A stretch of DNA of 64,000 nt from positions 49,090,843 through 49,154,842 of the forward strand of contig CM072810.1 in the NCBI GenBank assembly GCA_037013495.1, read 5' to 3'. The stretch is from Hippophae tibetana. Lineage: Eukaryota > Streptophyta > Magnoliopsida > Rosales > Elaeagnaceae. The translations under genes were made by a program, and so were the position numbers. Within the stretch, counting starts at the first letter, position 1. Every line of letters starts with the position of its first letter. The notes below the pieces were generated by a model, which saw only the letters and a list, made by a program, of their open reading frames with translations, was not told the DNA's origin and made no database searches. This document shows positions 10,964 to 24,020 of this stretch, piece by piece.

Positions 10964-13900
10964 ACATTTAATAAATCGGAGTTCCAACTTTAAACGACGA
11001 TAAAAGTTTACTTGTATATCGAGACAACTATTATAATATATCAAATTGAAGACTGCACCGATTCAAAAAATCGGATTTGGTCCCACAAAGGAACCACATT
11101 ATTGTACCCAAATTCCATCGTTTACATCATTTACCGAGAGTTTTAAGTGTTTGCCTCACCATTTCCGTTGTACTTACTCCCAATTTGTTTCAAAAGAGCC
11201 GTAATGGAGATTTTGGTGCAAAAAAAGGGTTCTTTATTTATGTGTTCCATAAATATCAATGCTTCCAAATAAAAATAAGGGTAGAGAAAATTAAAGGAGC
11301 TACTGTTCACATTTTAAAAAAGAATAAAACATTTGATAAATCGCAATTTCAACTTTAAAAGATGATAACTTTTGACTCGGGTATTGAAACGACTATATTA
11401 TTATATGAAACCGAAGCTCGTAGCGATTCACACAATATGAGATGGCCTGAAATTTGGAATATCTTTTTTGTACCAAAATTTCATCATTTACATCATTTAT
11501 TGAGGGTTTTTAGTTTTTTGGCCACCATTTCCATTGTACTTACTTTCGATTTTATTCAAAAGAGCCGTAAAGGAGATATTGGTGCAAACAAATGGTTCTT
11601 TATTTTTATGTTCAATCCCTATATATTCTTCCAAAAAAAATGAGTAAAGAAAAAGGAAAAGGCTATTGTTCCCATTTAGAAAAAGAACAAAACATTTGAT
11701 AAATCGGAGTTCCAAATTTAAACACCGATAAAATTTTACTTGCATATCGAGACAACTATTATAATACATCAAATTGAAACTCGTACCGATTCAAACAATC
11801 TGATTTGGCCCCATAGAGGAACCACATTTTTGTACCCAAATTCCATCATTTACATTATTTACCGAGGGTTTTAAGTGTTTGTCTCATCATTTCCGTTGTA
11901 CTTAATTTCTATTTTATTCAAAAGTTTCGTAAAGGAGTTATTGGTACAAACAAAGGGTTCCTTATTTATGCGTTCAATCAATATCTATTCTTCCAAAATA
12001 AATAAGGGAAGAGAAAGAGAAAGGAGCTACTGTTCACATTTTAAAAAAGAATAAAAAATTTGATAAATCACAATTTCTACTTTAAAAGATGATAACTTTT
12101 GACTCGGGTATTGAAACGACTATATTATTATATGAAACCGAAGCTCTTAGCGATTCACACAATATGAGATGGCCTCAAATTTGGAATATCATTTTTGTAC
12201 CTAAATTTCATCATTTACATTTATTGAGGGTTTTTTGTTTTTTGGCCACCATTTCCGTTGTACTTGCTTTCGATTTTATTCAAAAGAGCCGTAAAGGAGA
12301 TATTGGTGCAAACTAATGGTTCTTTATTTATGTGTTCAATCCCTATATATTCTTCCAAAAAAATGAGTAAAGAAAAAGGAAAAGGCTACTGTTCCCATTT
12401 AAAAATGGAACAAAACATTTGATAAATGGGAGTTCCAACTTTAAACGACAATAAAATTTACTTGCATATCGAGCTACTATTATAATATATGAAAATGAAG
12501 CCCGCACCGAATCAAAAAATCTGATTTGGCCCCACAAAGGAACCACATTTTTGTACCCAAATTCCATCGTTTACATCATTTACCGAGGGTTTTAAGTATT
12601 TGTCTCACCATTTCCGTTGTACTTACTCCCAATATTATTCAAAAGAGGCGTAATGGAGATATTGGTGGAAATAAAGGGTTCTTTATTTGTGCGTTTCATC
12701 AATATCAATACTTCAAAACAAAAATAAGGGTTGAGAAAAGGAAAGGAGCTACTGTTCACATTTAAAAAAGGAATTAAACATTTGATAAATCGGAATTCCA
12801 AATTTAGACGACGATAAAATTTTACTTGCATATCGAGACAACTATTATAATATATCAAATTGAAGCTCGTACCGATTCAAACAATCTGATTTGGCCCCAT
12901 AGAGGAACCACATTTTTGTACCTAAATTCCATCGTTTACATCATTTACCGAGGGTTTTAAGTGTTTCTCTTACCATTTCCGTTGTACTTACTTTGTATTT
13001 GATTCAAAAGTGCCATAAAGGAGATATTGGTGCAAACAAAGGGTTCTTTATTTATGCGTTCAATCAATATCTATTCGTCCAAAATAAATAAGGGAAGAGA
13101 AAGAGAAAGGAGCTACTGTTCACATTTTAAAAAAGAATAAAACATTTGATAAATCACAATTTCTACTTTAAAAGATGATAACTTTTGACTCGGGTATTGA
13201 AACGACTATATTATTATATGAAACTATAGCTCGTAGCGATTCACACAATATGAGATGGCCTCAAATTTGGAATATCATTTTTGTACCAAAATTTCAACAT
13301 TTACATCATTTATTGAGGGTTTTTATTTTTTTGCCAACCATTTCCGTTGTACTTACTTTCGATTTTATTCAAAATAGCCGTGAAGGAGATATTGGTGCTA
13401 ACAAATGGTTCTTTATTTATGTGTTCAATTCCTATATATTCTTCCAAAACAAATGAGTAAAGAAAATATAAAAGGCTATTGTTCCCATTTAAAAAAGGAA
13501 CAAAACATTTGATAAATGGGAGTTCCACTTTAAACGACAAGAAAATTTTACTTGCATATCGAGCTACTATTATAATATATGAAAATGAAGCCCGTACCGA
13601 ATCAAAAAATCTGATTTGGCCCCACAAAGGAACCACATTTTTGTACCCAAATTCCATCGTTTACATCATTTACCGAGGGTTTTAAGTGTTTGTCTCACCA
13701 TTTCTATTGTACTTACTTTGTATTTTATTCAAAAGTGTCGTAAAGGAGATATTGGTTCAAACAAAGGGTTCTTTATTTATGCGTTCAATCAATATCTATT
13801 CATCCAAAAAAATAAGGGAAGAGAAAGAGAAAGGAGCTACTGTTCACATTTTAAAAAAGAATAAAACATTTGATAAATCGCAATTTCAAATTTAAAAGAT

Positions 13901-14950
13901 GATAACTTTTGACTCGGGTATTGAAACGACTATATTATTATATGAAACCGAAGCTCGAAGCGATTCACACAATATGAGATGGCCTCAAATTTGGAATATC
14001 TTTTTTGTACCAAAATTTCATCATTTACATCATTTATTGAGGGTTTTTAGTTTTTTGGCCACCATTTCCATAGTACTTACTTTCGATTTTATTCAAAAGA
14101 GCCGTAAAGGAGATATTGGTGCAAACAAATGGTTCTTTATTTTTATGTTCAATCCCTATATATTCTTCTAAAAAAATGAGTAAAGAAAAAGGAAAAGGCT
14201 ATTGTTCCCATTTAAAAAAAGAACAAAACATTGGATAAATCGGAGTTCCAAATTTAAACACCGATAAAATTTTACTTGCATATCGAGACAACTATTATAA
14301 TACATCAAATTGAAACTCGTACCGATTCAAACAATCTGATTGGGCCCCATAGAGGAACCACATTTTTGTACCCAAATTCCATCGTTTACATCATTTACCG
14401 AAGGTTTTAAGTGTTTGCCTCACCATTTCCGTTGTACTTACTCCCAATTTGTTTCAATAGTTCCGTAAAGGAGATATTGGTACAAACAAATGGTTCCTTA
14501 TTTATGCGTTCAATCAATATCTATTCGTCCAAAATAAATAAGGGAAGAGAAAGAGAAAGGAGCTACTGTTCACATTTTAAAAAAGAATAAAACATTTGAT
14601 AAATCGCAATTTCTACTTTAAAAGATGATAACTTTTGACTCGGGTATTGAAACGACTATATTATTATATGAAACCGAAGCTCTTAGCGATTCACACAATA
14701 TGAGATGGCCTCAAATTTGGAATATCATTTTTGTACCTAAATTTCATCATTTACATTTATTGAGGTTTTTTTGTTTTTTGGCCACCATTTCCGTTGTACT
14801 TGCTTTCGATTTTATTCAAAAGAGCCGTAAAGGAGATATTGGTGCAAACTAATGGTTCTTTATTTATGTGTTCAATCCCTTTATATTCTTCCATAAATAT
14901 GAGTAAAGAAAAAGGAAAAGGCTACTGTTCCCATTTAAAAATGGAACAAA
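10964..14950 (+). repeat. 11-mer HOR, copy 1 (3987 bp)
   Basis: Order: B 10964, A 11329, B ~11690, A 12056, B 12413, B ~12778, A 13142, B ~13505, A 13866, B ~14230, A 14592. The B-B step makes the unit an odd number of monomers. Matching points in copy 2 lie 3987-3989 bp downstream (11362 to 15349, 12089 to 16076, 13899 to 17888). A monomers of the 'ggccaccatttcc' subclass dominate. Differences between copies 1 and 2 are few. Confidence 0.9.
12056..12412 (+). repeat. A subclass with 3-bp deletion and in-frame stop (example)
   Basis: This A subclass reads 'catcatttacatttattg' where other A monomers read 'catcatttacatcatttatt', a 3-bp deletion near 12215-12222, and has 'ttgtacttgctttcg' for 'ttgtacttactttcg'. 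In this copy the usual open frame ends at TAA 12314-12316 ('gcaaactaatgg'). Members start at about 12056, 14592, 16043, 18581, 20032, 22572, 26926, 28377, 30917 and 59239. The copies at 16043, 22572 and 30917 have changed the TAA ('aactattgg', 'aacttatgg'). Shared private changes mark it as one lineage spread by unit duplication. Confidence 0.8.
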
Positions 14951-17900
14951 ACATTTAATAAATCGGAGTTCCAACTTTAAACGACGATAAAAGTTTACTT
15001 GTATATCGAGACAACTATTATAATATATCAAATTGAAGACTGCACCGATTCAAAAAATCGGATTTGGTCCCACAAAGGAACCACATTATTGTACCCAAAT
15101 TCCATCGTTTACATCATTTACCGAGAGTTTTAAGTGTTTGCCTCACCATTTCCGTTGTACTTACTCCCAATTTGTTTCAAAAGAGCCGTAATGGAGATTT
15201 TGGTGCAAAAAAAGGGTTCTTTATTTATGTGTTCCATAAATATCAATGCTTCCAAATAAAAATAAGGGTAGAGAAAATTAAAGGAGCTACTGTTCACATT
15301 TTAAAAAAGAATAAAACATTTGATAAATCGCAATTTCAACTTTAAAAGATGATAACTTTTGACTCGGGTATTGAAACGACTATATTATTATATGAAACCG
15401 AAGCTCGTAGCGATTCACACAATATGAGATGGCCTGAAATTTGGAATATCTTTTTTGTACCAAAATTTCATCATTTACATCATTTATTGAGGGTTTTTAG
15501 TTTTTTGGCCACCATTTCCATTGTACTTACTTTCGATTTTATTCAAAAGAGCCGTAAAGGAGATATTGGTGCAAACAAATGGTTCTTTATTTTTATGTTC
15601 AATCCCTATATATTCTTCCAAAAAAAATGAGTAAAGAAAAAGGAAAAGGCTATTGTTTCCATTTAGAAAAAGAACAAAACATTTGATAAATCGGAGTTCC
15701 AAATTTAAACACCGATAAAATTTTACTTGCATATCGAGACAACTATTATAATACATCAAATTGAAACTCGTACCGATTCAAACAATCTGATTTGGCCCCA
15801 TAGAGGAACCACATTTTTGTACCCAAATTCCATCATTTACATTATTTACCGAGGGTTTTAAGTGTTTGTCTCACCATTTCCGTTGTACTTAATTTCTATT
15901 TTATTCAAAAGTTTCGTAAAGGAGTTATTGGTCCAAACAAAGGGTTCCTTATTTATGCGTTCAATCAATATCTATTCTTCCAAAATAAATAAGGGAAGAG
16001 AAAGAGAAAGGAGCTACTGTTCACATTTTAAAAAAGAATAAAAAATTTGATAAATCACAATTTCTACTTTAAAAGATGATAACTTTTGACTCGGGTATTG
16101 AAACGACTATATTATTATATGAAACCGAAGCTCTTAGCGATTCACACAATATGAGATGGCCTCAAATTTGGAATATCATTTTTGTACCTAAATTTCATCA
16201 TTTACATTTATTGAGGGTTTTTTGTTTTTTGGCCACCATTTCCGTTGTACTTGCTTTCGATTTTATTCAAAAGAGCCGTAAAGGAGATATTGGTGTAAAC
16301 TATTGGTTCTTTATTTATGTGTTCAATCCCTATATATTCTTCCAAAAAAATGAGTAAAGAAAAAGGAAAAGGCTACTGTTCCCATTTAAAAATGGAACAA
16401 AACATTTGATAAATGGGAGTTCCAACTTTAAACGACAATAAAATTTTACTTGCATATCGAGCTACTATTATAATATATGAAAATGAAGCCCGCACCGAAT
16501 CAAAAAATCTGATTTTGCCCCACAAAGGAACCACATTTTTGTACCCAAATTCCATCGTTTACATCATTTACCGAGGGTTTTAAGTATTTGTCTCACCATT
16601 TCCGTTGTACTTACTCCCAATATTATTCAAAAGAGGCGTAATGGAGATATTGGTGGAAATAAAGGGTTCTTTATTTGTGCGTTTCATCAATATCAATACT
16701 TCAAAACAAAAATAAGGGTTGAGAAAAGGAAAGGAGCTACTGTTCACATTTAAAAAAGGAATTAAACATTTGATAAATCGGAATTCCAAATTTAGACGAC
16801 GATAAAATTTTACTTGCATATCGAGACAACTATTATAATATATCAAATTGAAGCTCGTACCGATTCAAACAATCTGATTTGGCCCCATAGAGGAACCACA
16901 TTTTTGTACCTAAATTCCATCGTTTACATCATTTACCGAGGGTTTTAAGTGTTTCTCTTACCATTTCCGTTGTACTTACTTTGTATTTGATTCAAAAGTG
17001 CCATAAAGGAGATATTGGTGCAAACAAAGGGTTCTTTATTTATGCGTTCAATCAATATCTATTCGTCCAAAATAAATAAGGGAAGAGAAAGAGAAAGGAG
17101 CTACTGTTCACATTTTAAAAAAGAATAAAACATTTGATAAATCACAATTTCTACTTTAAAAGATGATAACTTTTGACTCGGGTATTGAAACGACTATATT
17201 ATTATATGAAACTATAGCTCGTAGCGATTCACACAATATGAGATGGCCTCAAATTTGGAATATCATTTTTGTACCAAAATTTCAACATTTACATCATTTA
17301 TTGAGGGTTTTTATTTTTTTGCCAACCATTTCCGTTGTACTTACTTTCGATTTTATTCAAAATAGCCGTAAAGGAGATATTGGTGCTAACAAATGGTTCT
17401 TTATTTATGTGTTCAATTCCTATATATTCTTCCAAAACAAATGAGTAAAGAAAAAATAAAAGGCTATTGTTCCCATTTAAAAAAGGAACAAAACATTTGA
17501 TAAATGGGAGTTCCACTTTAAACGACAAGAAAATTTTACTTGCATATCGAGCTACTATTATAATATATGAAAATGAAGCCCGTACCGAATCAAAAAATCT
17601 GATTTGGCCCCACAAAGGAACCACATTTTTGTACCCAAATTCCATCGTTTACATCATTTACCGAGGGTTTTAAGTGTTTGTCTCACCATTTCTATTGTAC
17701 TTACTTTGTATTTTATTCAAAAGTGTCGTAAAGGAGATATTGGTTCAAACAAAGGGTTCTTTATTTATGCGTTCAATCAATATCTATTCATCCAAAAAAA
17801 ATAAGGGAAGAGAAAGAGAAAGGAGCTACTGTTCACATTTTAAAAAAGAATAAAACATTTGATAAATCGCAATTTCAAATTTAAAAGATGATAACTTTTG

Positions 17901-18939
17901 ACTCGGGTATTGAAACGACTATATTATTATATGAAACCGAAGCTCGAAGCGATTCACACAATATGAGATGGCCTCAAATTTGGAATATCTTTTTTGTACC
18001 AAAATTTCATCATTTACATCATTTATTGAGGGTTTTTAGTTTTTTGGCCACCATTTCCATAGTACTTACTTTCGATTTTATTCAAAAGAGCCGTAAAGGA
18101 GATATTGGTGCAAACAAATGGTTCTTTATTTTTATGTTCAATCCCTATATATTCTTCCAAAAAAATGAGTAAAGAAAAAGGAAAAGGCTATTGTTCCCAT
18201 TTAAAAAAAGAACAAAACATTTGATAAATCGGAGTTCCAAATTTAAACACCGATAAAATTTTACTTGCATATCGAGACAACTATTATAATACATCAAATT
18301 GAAACTCGTACCGATTCAAACAATCTGATTGGGCCCCATAGAGGAACCACATTTTTGTACCCAAATTCCATCGTTTACATCATTTACCGAAGGTTTTAAG
18401 TGTTTGCCTCACCATTTCCGTTGTACTTACTCCCAATTTGTTTCAATAGTTCCGTAAAGGAGATATTGGTACAAACAAATGGTTCCTTATTTATGCGTTC
18501 AATCAATATCTATTCGTCCATAATAAATAAGGGAAGAGAAAGAGAAAGGAGCTACTGTTCACATTTTAAAAAAGAATAAAACATTTGATAAATCGCAATT
18601 TCTACTTTAAAAGATGATAACTTTTGACTCGGGTATTGAAACGACTATATTATTATATGAAACCGAAGCTCTTAGCGATTCACACAATATGAGATGGCCT
18701 CAAATTTGGAATATCATTTTTGTACCTAAATTTCATCATTTACATTTATTGAGGTTTTTTTGTTTTTTGGCCACCATTTCCGTTGTACTTGCTTTCGATT
18801 TTATTCAAAAGAGCCGTAAAGGAGATATTGGTGCAAACTAATGGTTCTTTATTTATGTGTTCAATCCCTATATATTCTTCCAAAAAAATGAGTAAAGAAA
18901 AAGGAAAAGGCTACTGTTCCCATTTAAAAATGGAACAAA
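14951..18939 (+). repeat. 11-mer HOR, copy 2 (3989 bp)
   Basis: Same monomer order as copy 1. The previous A monomer (14592-14950) is a join. Its first part equals the A at 18581, but from about 14866 ('ttcaatccctttatattc', then 'acatttaataaatcgg') it equals the A at 10602, the monomer before copy 1. The corresponding stretch before copy 3 (about 18856-18950) has 'ttcaatccctatatattc' and 'catttgataaatcgaag'. The true junction between units 1 and 2 is therefore likely near 14866. The 3' part of this copy (from 17855) also opens the 23-mer unit. Confidence 0.88.
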
Positions 18940-20400
18940 ACATTTGATAAATCGAAGTTCCAACTTTAAACGACGATAAAAGTTTACTTGTATATCGAGA
19001 CAACTATTATAATATATCAAATTGAAGACTGCACCGATTCAAAAAATCGGATTTGGTCCCACAAAGGAACCACATTATTGTACCCAAATTCCATCGTTTA
19101 CATCATTTACCCAGAGTTTTAAGTGTTTGCCTCACCATTTCCGTTGTACTTAATCCCAATTTGTTTCAAAAGAGCCGTAATGGAGATTTTGGTGCAAAAA
19201 AAGGGTTCTTTATTTATGTGTTCCATAAATATCAATGCTTCCAAATAAAAATAAAGGTAGAGAAAATTAAAGGAGCTACTGTTCACATTTTAAAAAAGAA
19301 TAAAACATTTGATAAATCGCAATTTCAACTTTAAAAGATGATAACTTTTGACTCGGGTATTGAAACGACTATATTATTATATGAAACCGAAGCTCGTAGC
19401 GATTCACACAATATGAGATGGCCTGAAATTTGGAATATCTTTTTTGTACCAAAATTTCATCATTTACATCATTTCTTGAGGGTTTTTAGTTTTTTGGCCA
19501 CCATTTCCATTGTACTTACTTTCGATTTTATTCAAAAGAGCCGTAAAGGAGATATTGGTGCAAACAAATGGTTCTTTATTTTTATGTTCAATCCCTATAT
19601 ATTCTTCCAAAAAAAATGAGTAAAGAAAAAGGAAAAGGCTATTGTTCCCATTTAAAAAAAGAACAAAACATTTGATAAATCGGAGTTCCAAATTTAAACA
19701 CCGATAAAATTTTACTTGCATATCGAGACAACTATTATAATACATCAAATTGAAACTCGTACCGATTCAAACAATCTGATTTGGCCCCATAGAGGAACCA
19801 CATTTTTGTACCCAAATTCCATCATTTACATTATTTACCGAGGGTTTTAAGTGTTTGTCTCACCATTTCCGTTGTACTTAATTTCTATTTTATTCAAAAG
19901 TTCCGTAAAGGAGTTATTGGTACAAACAAAGGGTTCCTTATTTATGCGTTCAATCAATATCTATTCTTCCAAAATAAATAAGGGAAGAGAAAGAGAAAAG
20001 AGCTACTGTTCACATTTTAAAAAAGAATAAAAAATTTGATAAATCACAATTTCTACTTTAAAAGATGATAACTTTTGACTCGGGTATTGAAACGACTATA
20101 TTATTATATGAAACCGAAGCTCTTAGCGATTCACACAATATGAGATGGCCTCAAATTTGGAATATCATTTTTGTACCTAAATTTCATCATTTACATTTAT
20201 TGAGGGTTTTTTGTTTTTTGGCCACCATTTCCGTTGTACTTGCTTTCGATTTTATTCAAAAGAGCCGTAAAGGAGATATTGGTGCAAACTAATGGTTCTT
20301 TATTTATGTGTTCAATCCCTATATATTCTTCCAAAAAAATGAGTAAAGAAAAAGGAAAAGGCTACTCTTCCCATTTAAAAATGGAACAAAACATTTGATA
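18940..20400 (+). repeat. 11-mer HOR, partial copy 3
   Basis: B 18940, A 19305, B ~19667 and A 20032 follow the 11-mer at offset 3989. The match fails at about 20400, where 'ggagttccgactttaaacg' and 'tatcgaaaaaatattataat' replace the copy 2 sequence. It resumes through the 'cccaatattattc' part of the next B monomer and is lost again near 20735. About 1.45 kb of clean third copy is present. This copy is also part of the 23-mer unit and is repeated at 27285-28745. Confidence 0.85.
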
Positions 20401-20754
20401 AATCGGAGTTCCGACTTTAAACGACGATAAAAGTTTACTTGCATATCGAAAAAATATTATAATATATAAAATTGAATCCCGTACCGATTCAAAAAATCTG
20501 ATTTGGCCCCACAAAGGAACCACATTTTTGTACCCAAATTCCATCGTTTACATCATTTACCGAGGGTTTTAAGTATTTGTCTCACCATTTCCGTTGTACT
20601 TACTCCCAATATTATTCAAAAGAGGCGTAATGGAGATATTGGTGGAAATAAAGGGTTCTTTATTTATGCGTTTCATCAATATCAATACTTCAAAACAAAA
20701 ATAAGGGTTGAGAAAAGGAAAGGAGCTACTGTTCCCATTTAAAAAAGGAACAAA
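20390..20754 (+). repeat. B/A hybrid monomer (repeated at 28735-29099)
   Basis: The body is a 'cccaatattattc' B monomer with 'caatatcaatacttc' and 'aaaataagggttgagaaaag'. From about 20735 the end is A-like ('ctgttcccatttaaaaaagg', then 'aacaaaac'), followed by 'gataaatgggag', the usual opening of a B after an A. Its relatives at 12413, 16468 and 59597 end in 'ttcacatttaaaaaagg'. The exchange point lies in the last 20-30 bp. Its first 100 bp ('tatcgaaaaaatattataat') instead match 59.6 kb and resemble 22.9 kb, so two joins lie in one monomer. Confidence 0.75.
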
Positions 20755-22928
20755 ACATTTGATAAATGGGAGTTCCAAATTTAAACGACGATAAAATTTT
20801 ACTTGCATATCGAGACAACTATTATAATATATCAAATTGAAGACCGCACTGATTCCAAAAATCTGATTTGGCCCCACAAAGGAGCCACATTTTTGTACCC
20901 AAATTCTATCGTTTACATCATTTACCGAGGGTTTTAAGTGTTTGCCTCACCATTTCCGTTGTACTTACTTTCTATTTTATTCAAAAGAGCCATAATGGAG
21001 ATATTATTGCAAACAAAGGGTTCTTTATTTATGCGTTCACTCAATATCTATTCCTCCAAAAAAAAATAAGGGAAGAGAAAGAGAAAGGAGCTACTGTTCA
21101 CATTTTAAAAAAGAATAAAACATTTGATAAATCGCAATTTCTACTTTAAAAGATGATAACTTTTGACTCGAGTATTCAAATGACTATATTATTATATGAA
21201 ACTAAAGCTCTTAGTGATTCACACAATATGAGATGGCCTCAAATTTGGAATATCATTTTTGTACCAAAATTTCAACATTTACATCATTTATTGAGGGTTT
21301 TTATTTTTTTGCCAACCATTTCCGTTGTACTTACTTTCGATTTTATTCAAAATAGCCGTAAAGGAGATATTGGTGCTAACAAATGGTTCTTTATTTATGT
21401 GTTCAATTCCTATATATTCTTCCAAAACAAATGAGTAAAGAAAAAATAAAAGGCTATTGTTCCCATTTAAAAAAGGAACAAAACATTTGATAAATGGGAG
21501 TTCCAACTTTAAACGACAATAAAATTTTACTTGCATTTCGAGCTACTATTATAATATATGAAAATGAAGCCCGTACCGAATCAAAAAATCTGATTTGGCC
21601 CCACAAAGGAACCACATTTTTGTACCCAAATTCCATCGTTTACATCATTTACCGAGGGTTTTAAGTGTTTGTCTCACCATTTCTATTGTACTTACTTTGT
21701 ATTTTATTCAAAAGTGTCGTAAAGGAGATATTGGTTCAAACAAAGGGTTCTTTATTTATGCGTTCAATCAATATCTATTCATCCAAAAAAAATAAGGGAA
21801 GAGAAAGAGAAAGGAGCTACTGTTCACATTTTAAAAAAGAATAAAACATTTGATAAATCGCAATTTCAAATTTAAAAGATGATAACTTTTGACTCGGGTA
21901 TTGAAATGACTATATTATTATATGAAACCGAAGCTCGAAGCGATTCACACAATATGAGATGGCCTCAAATTTGGAATATCTTTTTTGTACCAAAATTTCA
22001 TCATTTACATCATTTATTGAGGGTTTTTAGTTTTTTGGCCACCATTTCCATTGTACTTACTTTCGATTTTATTCAAAAGAGCCGTAAAGGAGATATTGGT
22101 GCAAACAAATGCTTCTTTATTTTTATGTTCAATCCCTATATATTCTTCCAAAAAAATGAGTAAAGAAAAAGGAAAAGGCTATTGTTCCCATTTAAAAAAA
22201 GAACAAAACATTTGATAAATCGGAGTTCCAAATTTAAACACCGATAAAATTTTACTTGCATATCGAGACAACTATTATAATACATCAAATTGAAACTCGT
22301 ACCGATTCAAACAATCTGATTGGGCCCCATAGAGGAACCACATTTTTGTACCCAAATTCCATCGTTTACATCATTTACCGAAGGTTTTAAGTGTTTGCCT
22401 CACCATTTCCGTTGTACTTACTCCCAATTTGTTTCAAAAGTTCCGTAAAGGAGATATTGGTACAAACAAATGGTTCCTTATTTATGCGTTCAATCAATAT
22501 CTATTCGTCCAAAATAAATAAGGGAAGAGAAAGAGAAAGGAGCTACAGTTCACATTTTAAAAAAGAATAAAACATTTGATAAATCGCAATTTCTACTTTA
22601 AAAGATGATAACTTTTGACTCGGGTATTGAAACGACTATATTATTATATGAAACCGAAGCTCTTAGAGATTCACACAATATGAGATGGCCTCAAATTTGG
22701 AATATCATTTTTGTACCTAAATTTCATCATTTACATTTATTGAGGTTTTTTTGTTTTTTGGCCACCATTTCCGTTGTACTTGCTTTCGATTTTATTCAAA
22801 AGAGCCGTAAAGGAGATATTGGTGCAAACTTATGGTTCTTTATTTATGTGTTCAATCCCTATATATTCTTCCAAAAAATGAGTAAAGAAAAAGGAAAAGG
22901 CTACTGTTCCCATTTAAAAATGGAACAA

Positions 22929-24020
22929 AACATTTGATAAATCGGAGTTCCAACTTTAAACGACGATAAAAGTTTACTTGCATATCGAAAAAATCTTATA
23001 ATATATCAAATTGAATCCCGTACCGATTCAAAAAATCTGATTTGGCCCCACAAAGTAACCACATTTTTGTACCCAAATTCCATCGTTTACATCATTTACC
23101 GAGGGTTTTAAGTATTTGTCTCACCATTTCCGTTGTACTTACTCCCAATATTATTCAAAAGAGGCGTAATGGAGATATTGGTGGAAATAAAGGGTTCTTT
23201 ATTTATGCGTTTCATCAATATCAATACTTCAAAACAAAAATAAGGGTAGAGAAAAGGAAAGGAGCTACTGTTCACATTTAAAAAAGGAATAAAACATTTG
23301 ATAAATCGGAATTCCAAATTTAGACGACGATAAAATTTTACTTGCATATCGAGACACTATTATAATATATCAAATTGAAGCTCGTACCGATTCAAACAAT
23401 CTGATTTGGCCCCATAGAGGAACCACATTTTTGTACCCAAATTCCATCGTTTACATCATTTACCGAGGGTTTTAAGTGTTTGTCTCACCATTTCCGTTGA
23501 ACTTACTTTCTATTTTATTCAAAAGTTCCATAAAAGAGATATTGGTGCAAACAAAGGGTTCTTTATTTATGCGTTCAATCAATATCTATTCTTTCAAAAA
23601 AAATAAGGGAAGAGAAAAAGAAAGGAGCTACTGTTCACATTTTAAAAAAGAATAAAACATTTGATAAATCACAATTTCAAATTTAAACGACGATAAAATT
23701 TTACTTGCATATCGAGACAACTATTATAATATATCAAATTGAAGCACGTACCGATTCAAACAATCTGATATGGCCCCATAGAGGAACCACATTTTTGTAC
23801 CTAAATTCCATCGTTTACATCATTTACCGAGGGTTTTAAGTGTTTCTCTCACCATTTCCGTTGTACTTACTTTGTATTTGATTCAAAAGTCCCATAAAGG
23901 AGGTATTGGTGCAAACAAAGGGTTCTTTATTTATGCGTTCAATCAATATCTATTCGTCCAAAATAAATAAGGGAAGAGAAAGAGAAAGGAGCTACTGTTC
24001 ACATTTTAAAAAACAATAAA
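22929..24020 (+). repeat. Run of three B monomers in the 23-mer unit (repeated at 31274-32365)
   Basis: Three B monomers follow one another before the A at 24021. The first has 'cccaatattattc' and 'ttcaaaacaaaaataagg'; the second and third have 'gaagctcgtaccg' or 'gaagcacgtaccg' with 'ccccatagagg'. The third carries the private 'gtcccataaaggaggtattg'. Unlike the run at 6607-7697 the three are of different subclasses, so this run looks assembled by exchange between registers rather than by simple duplication. Confidence 0.8.
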
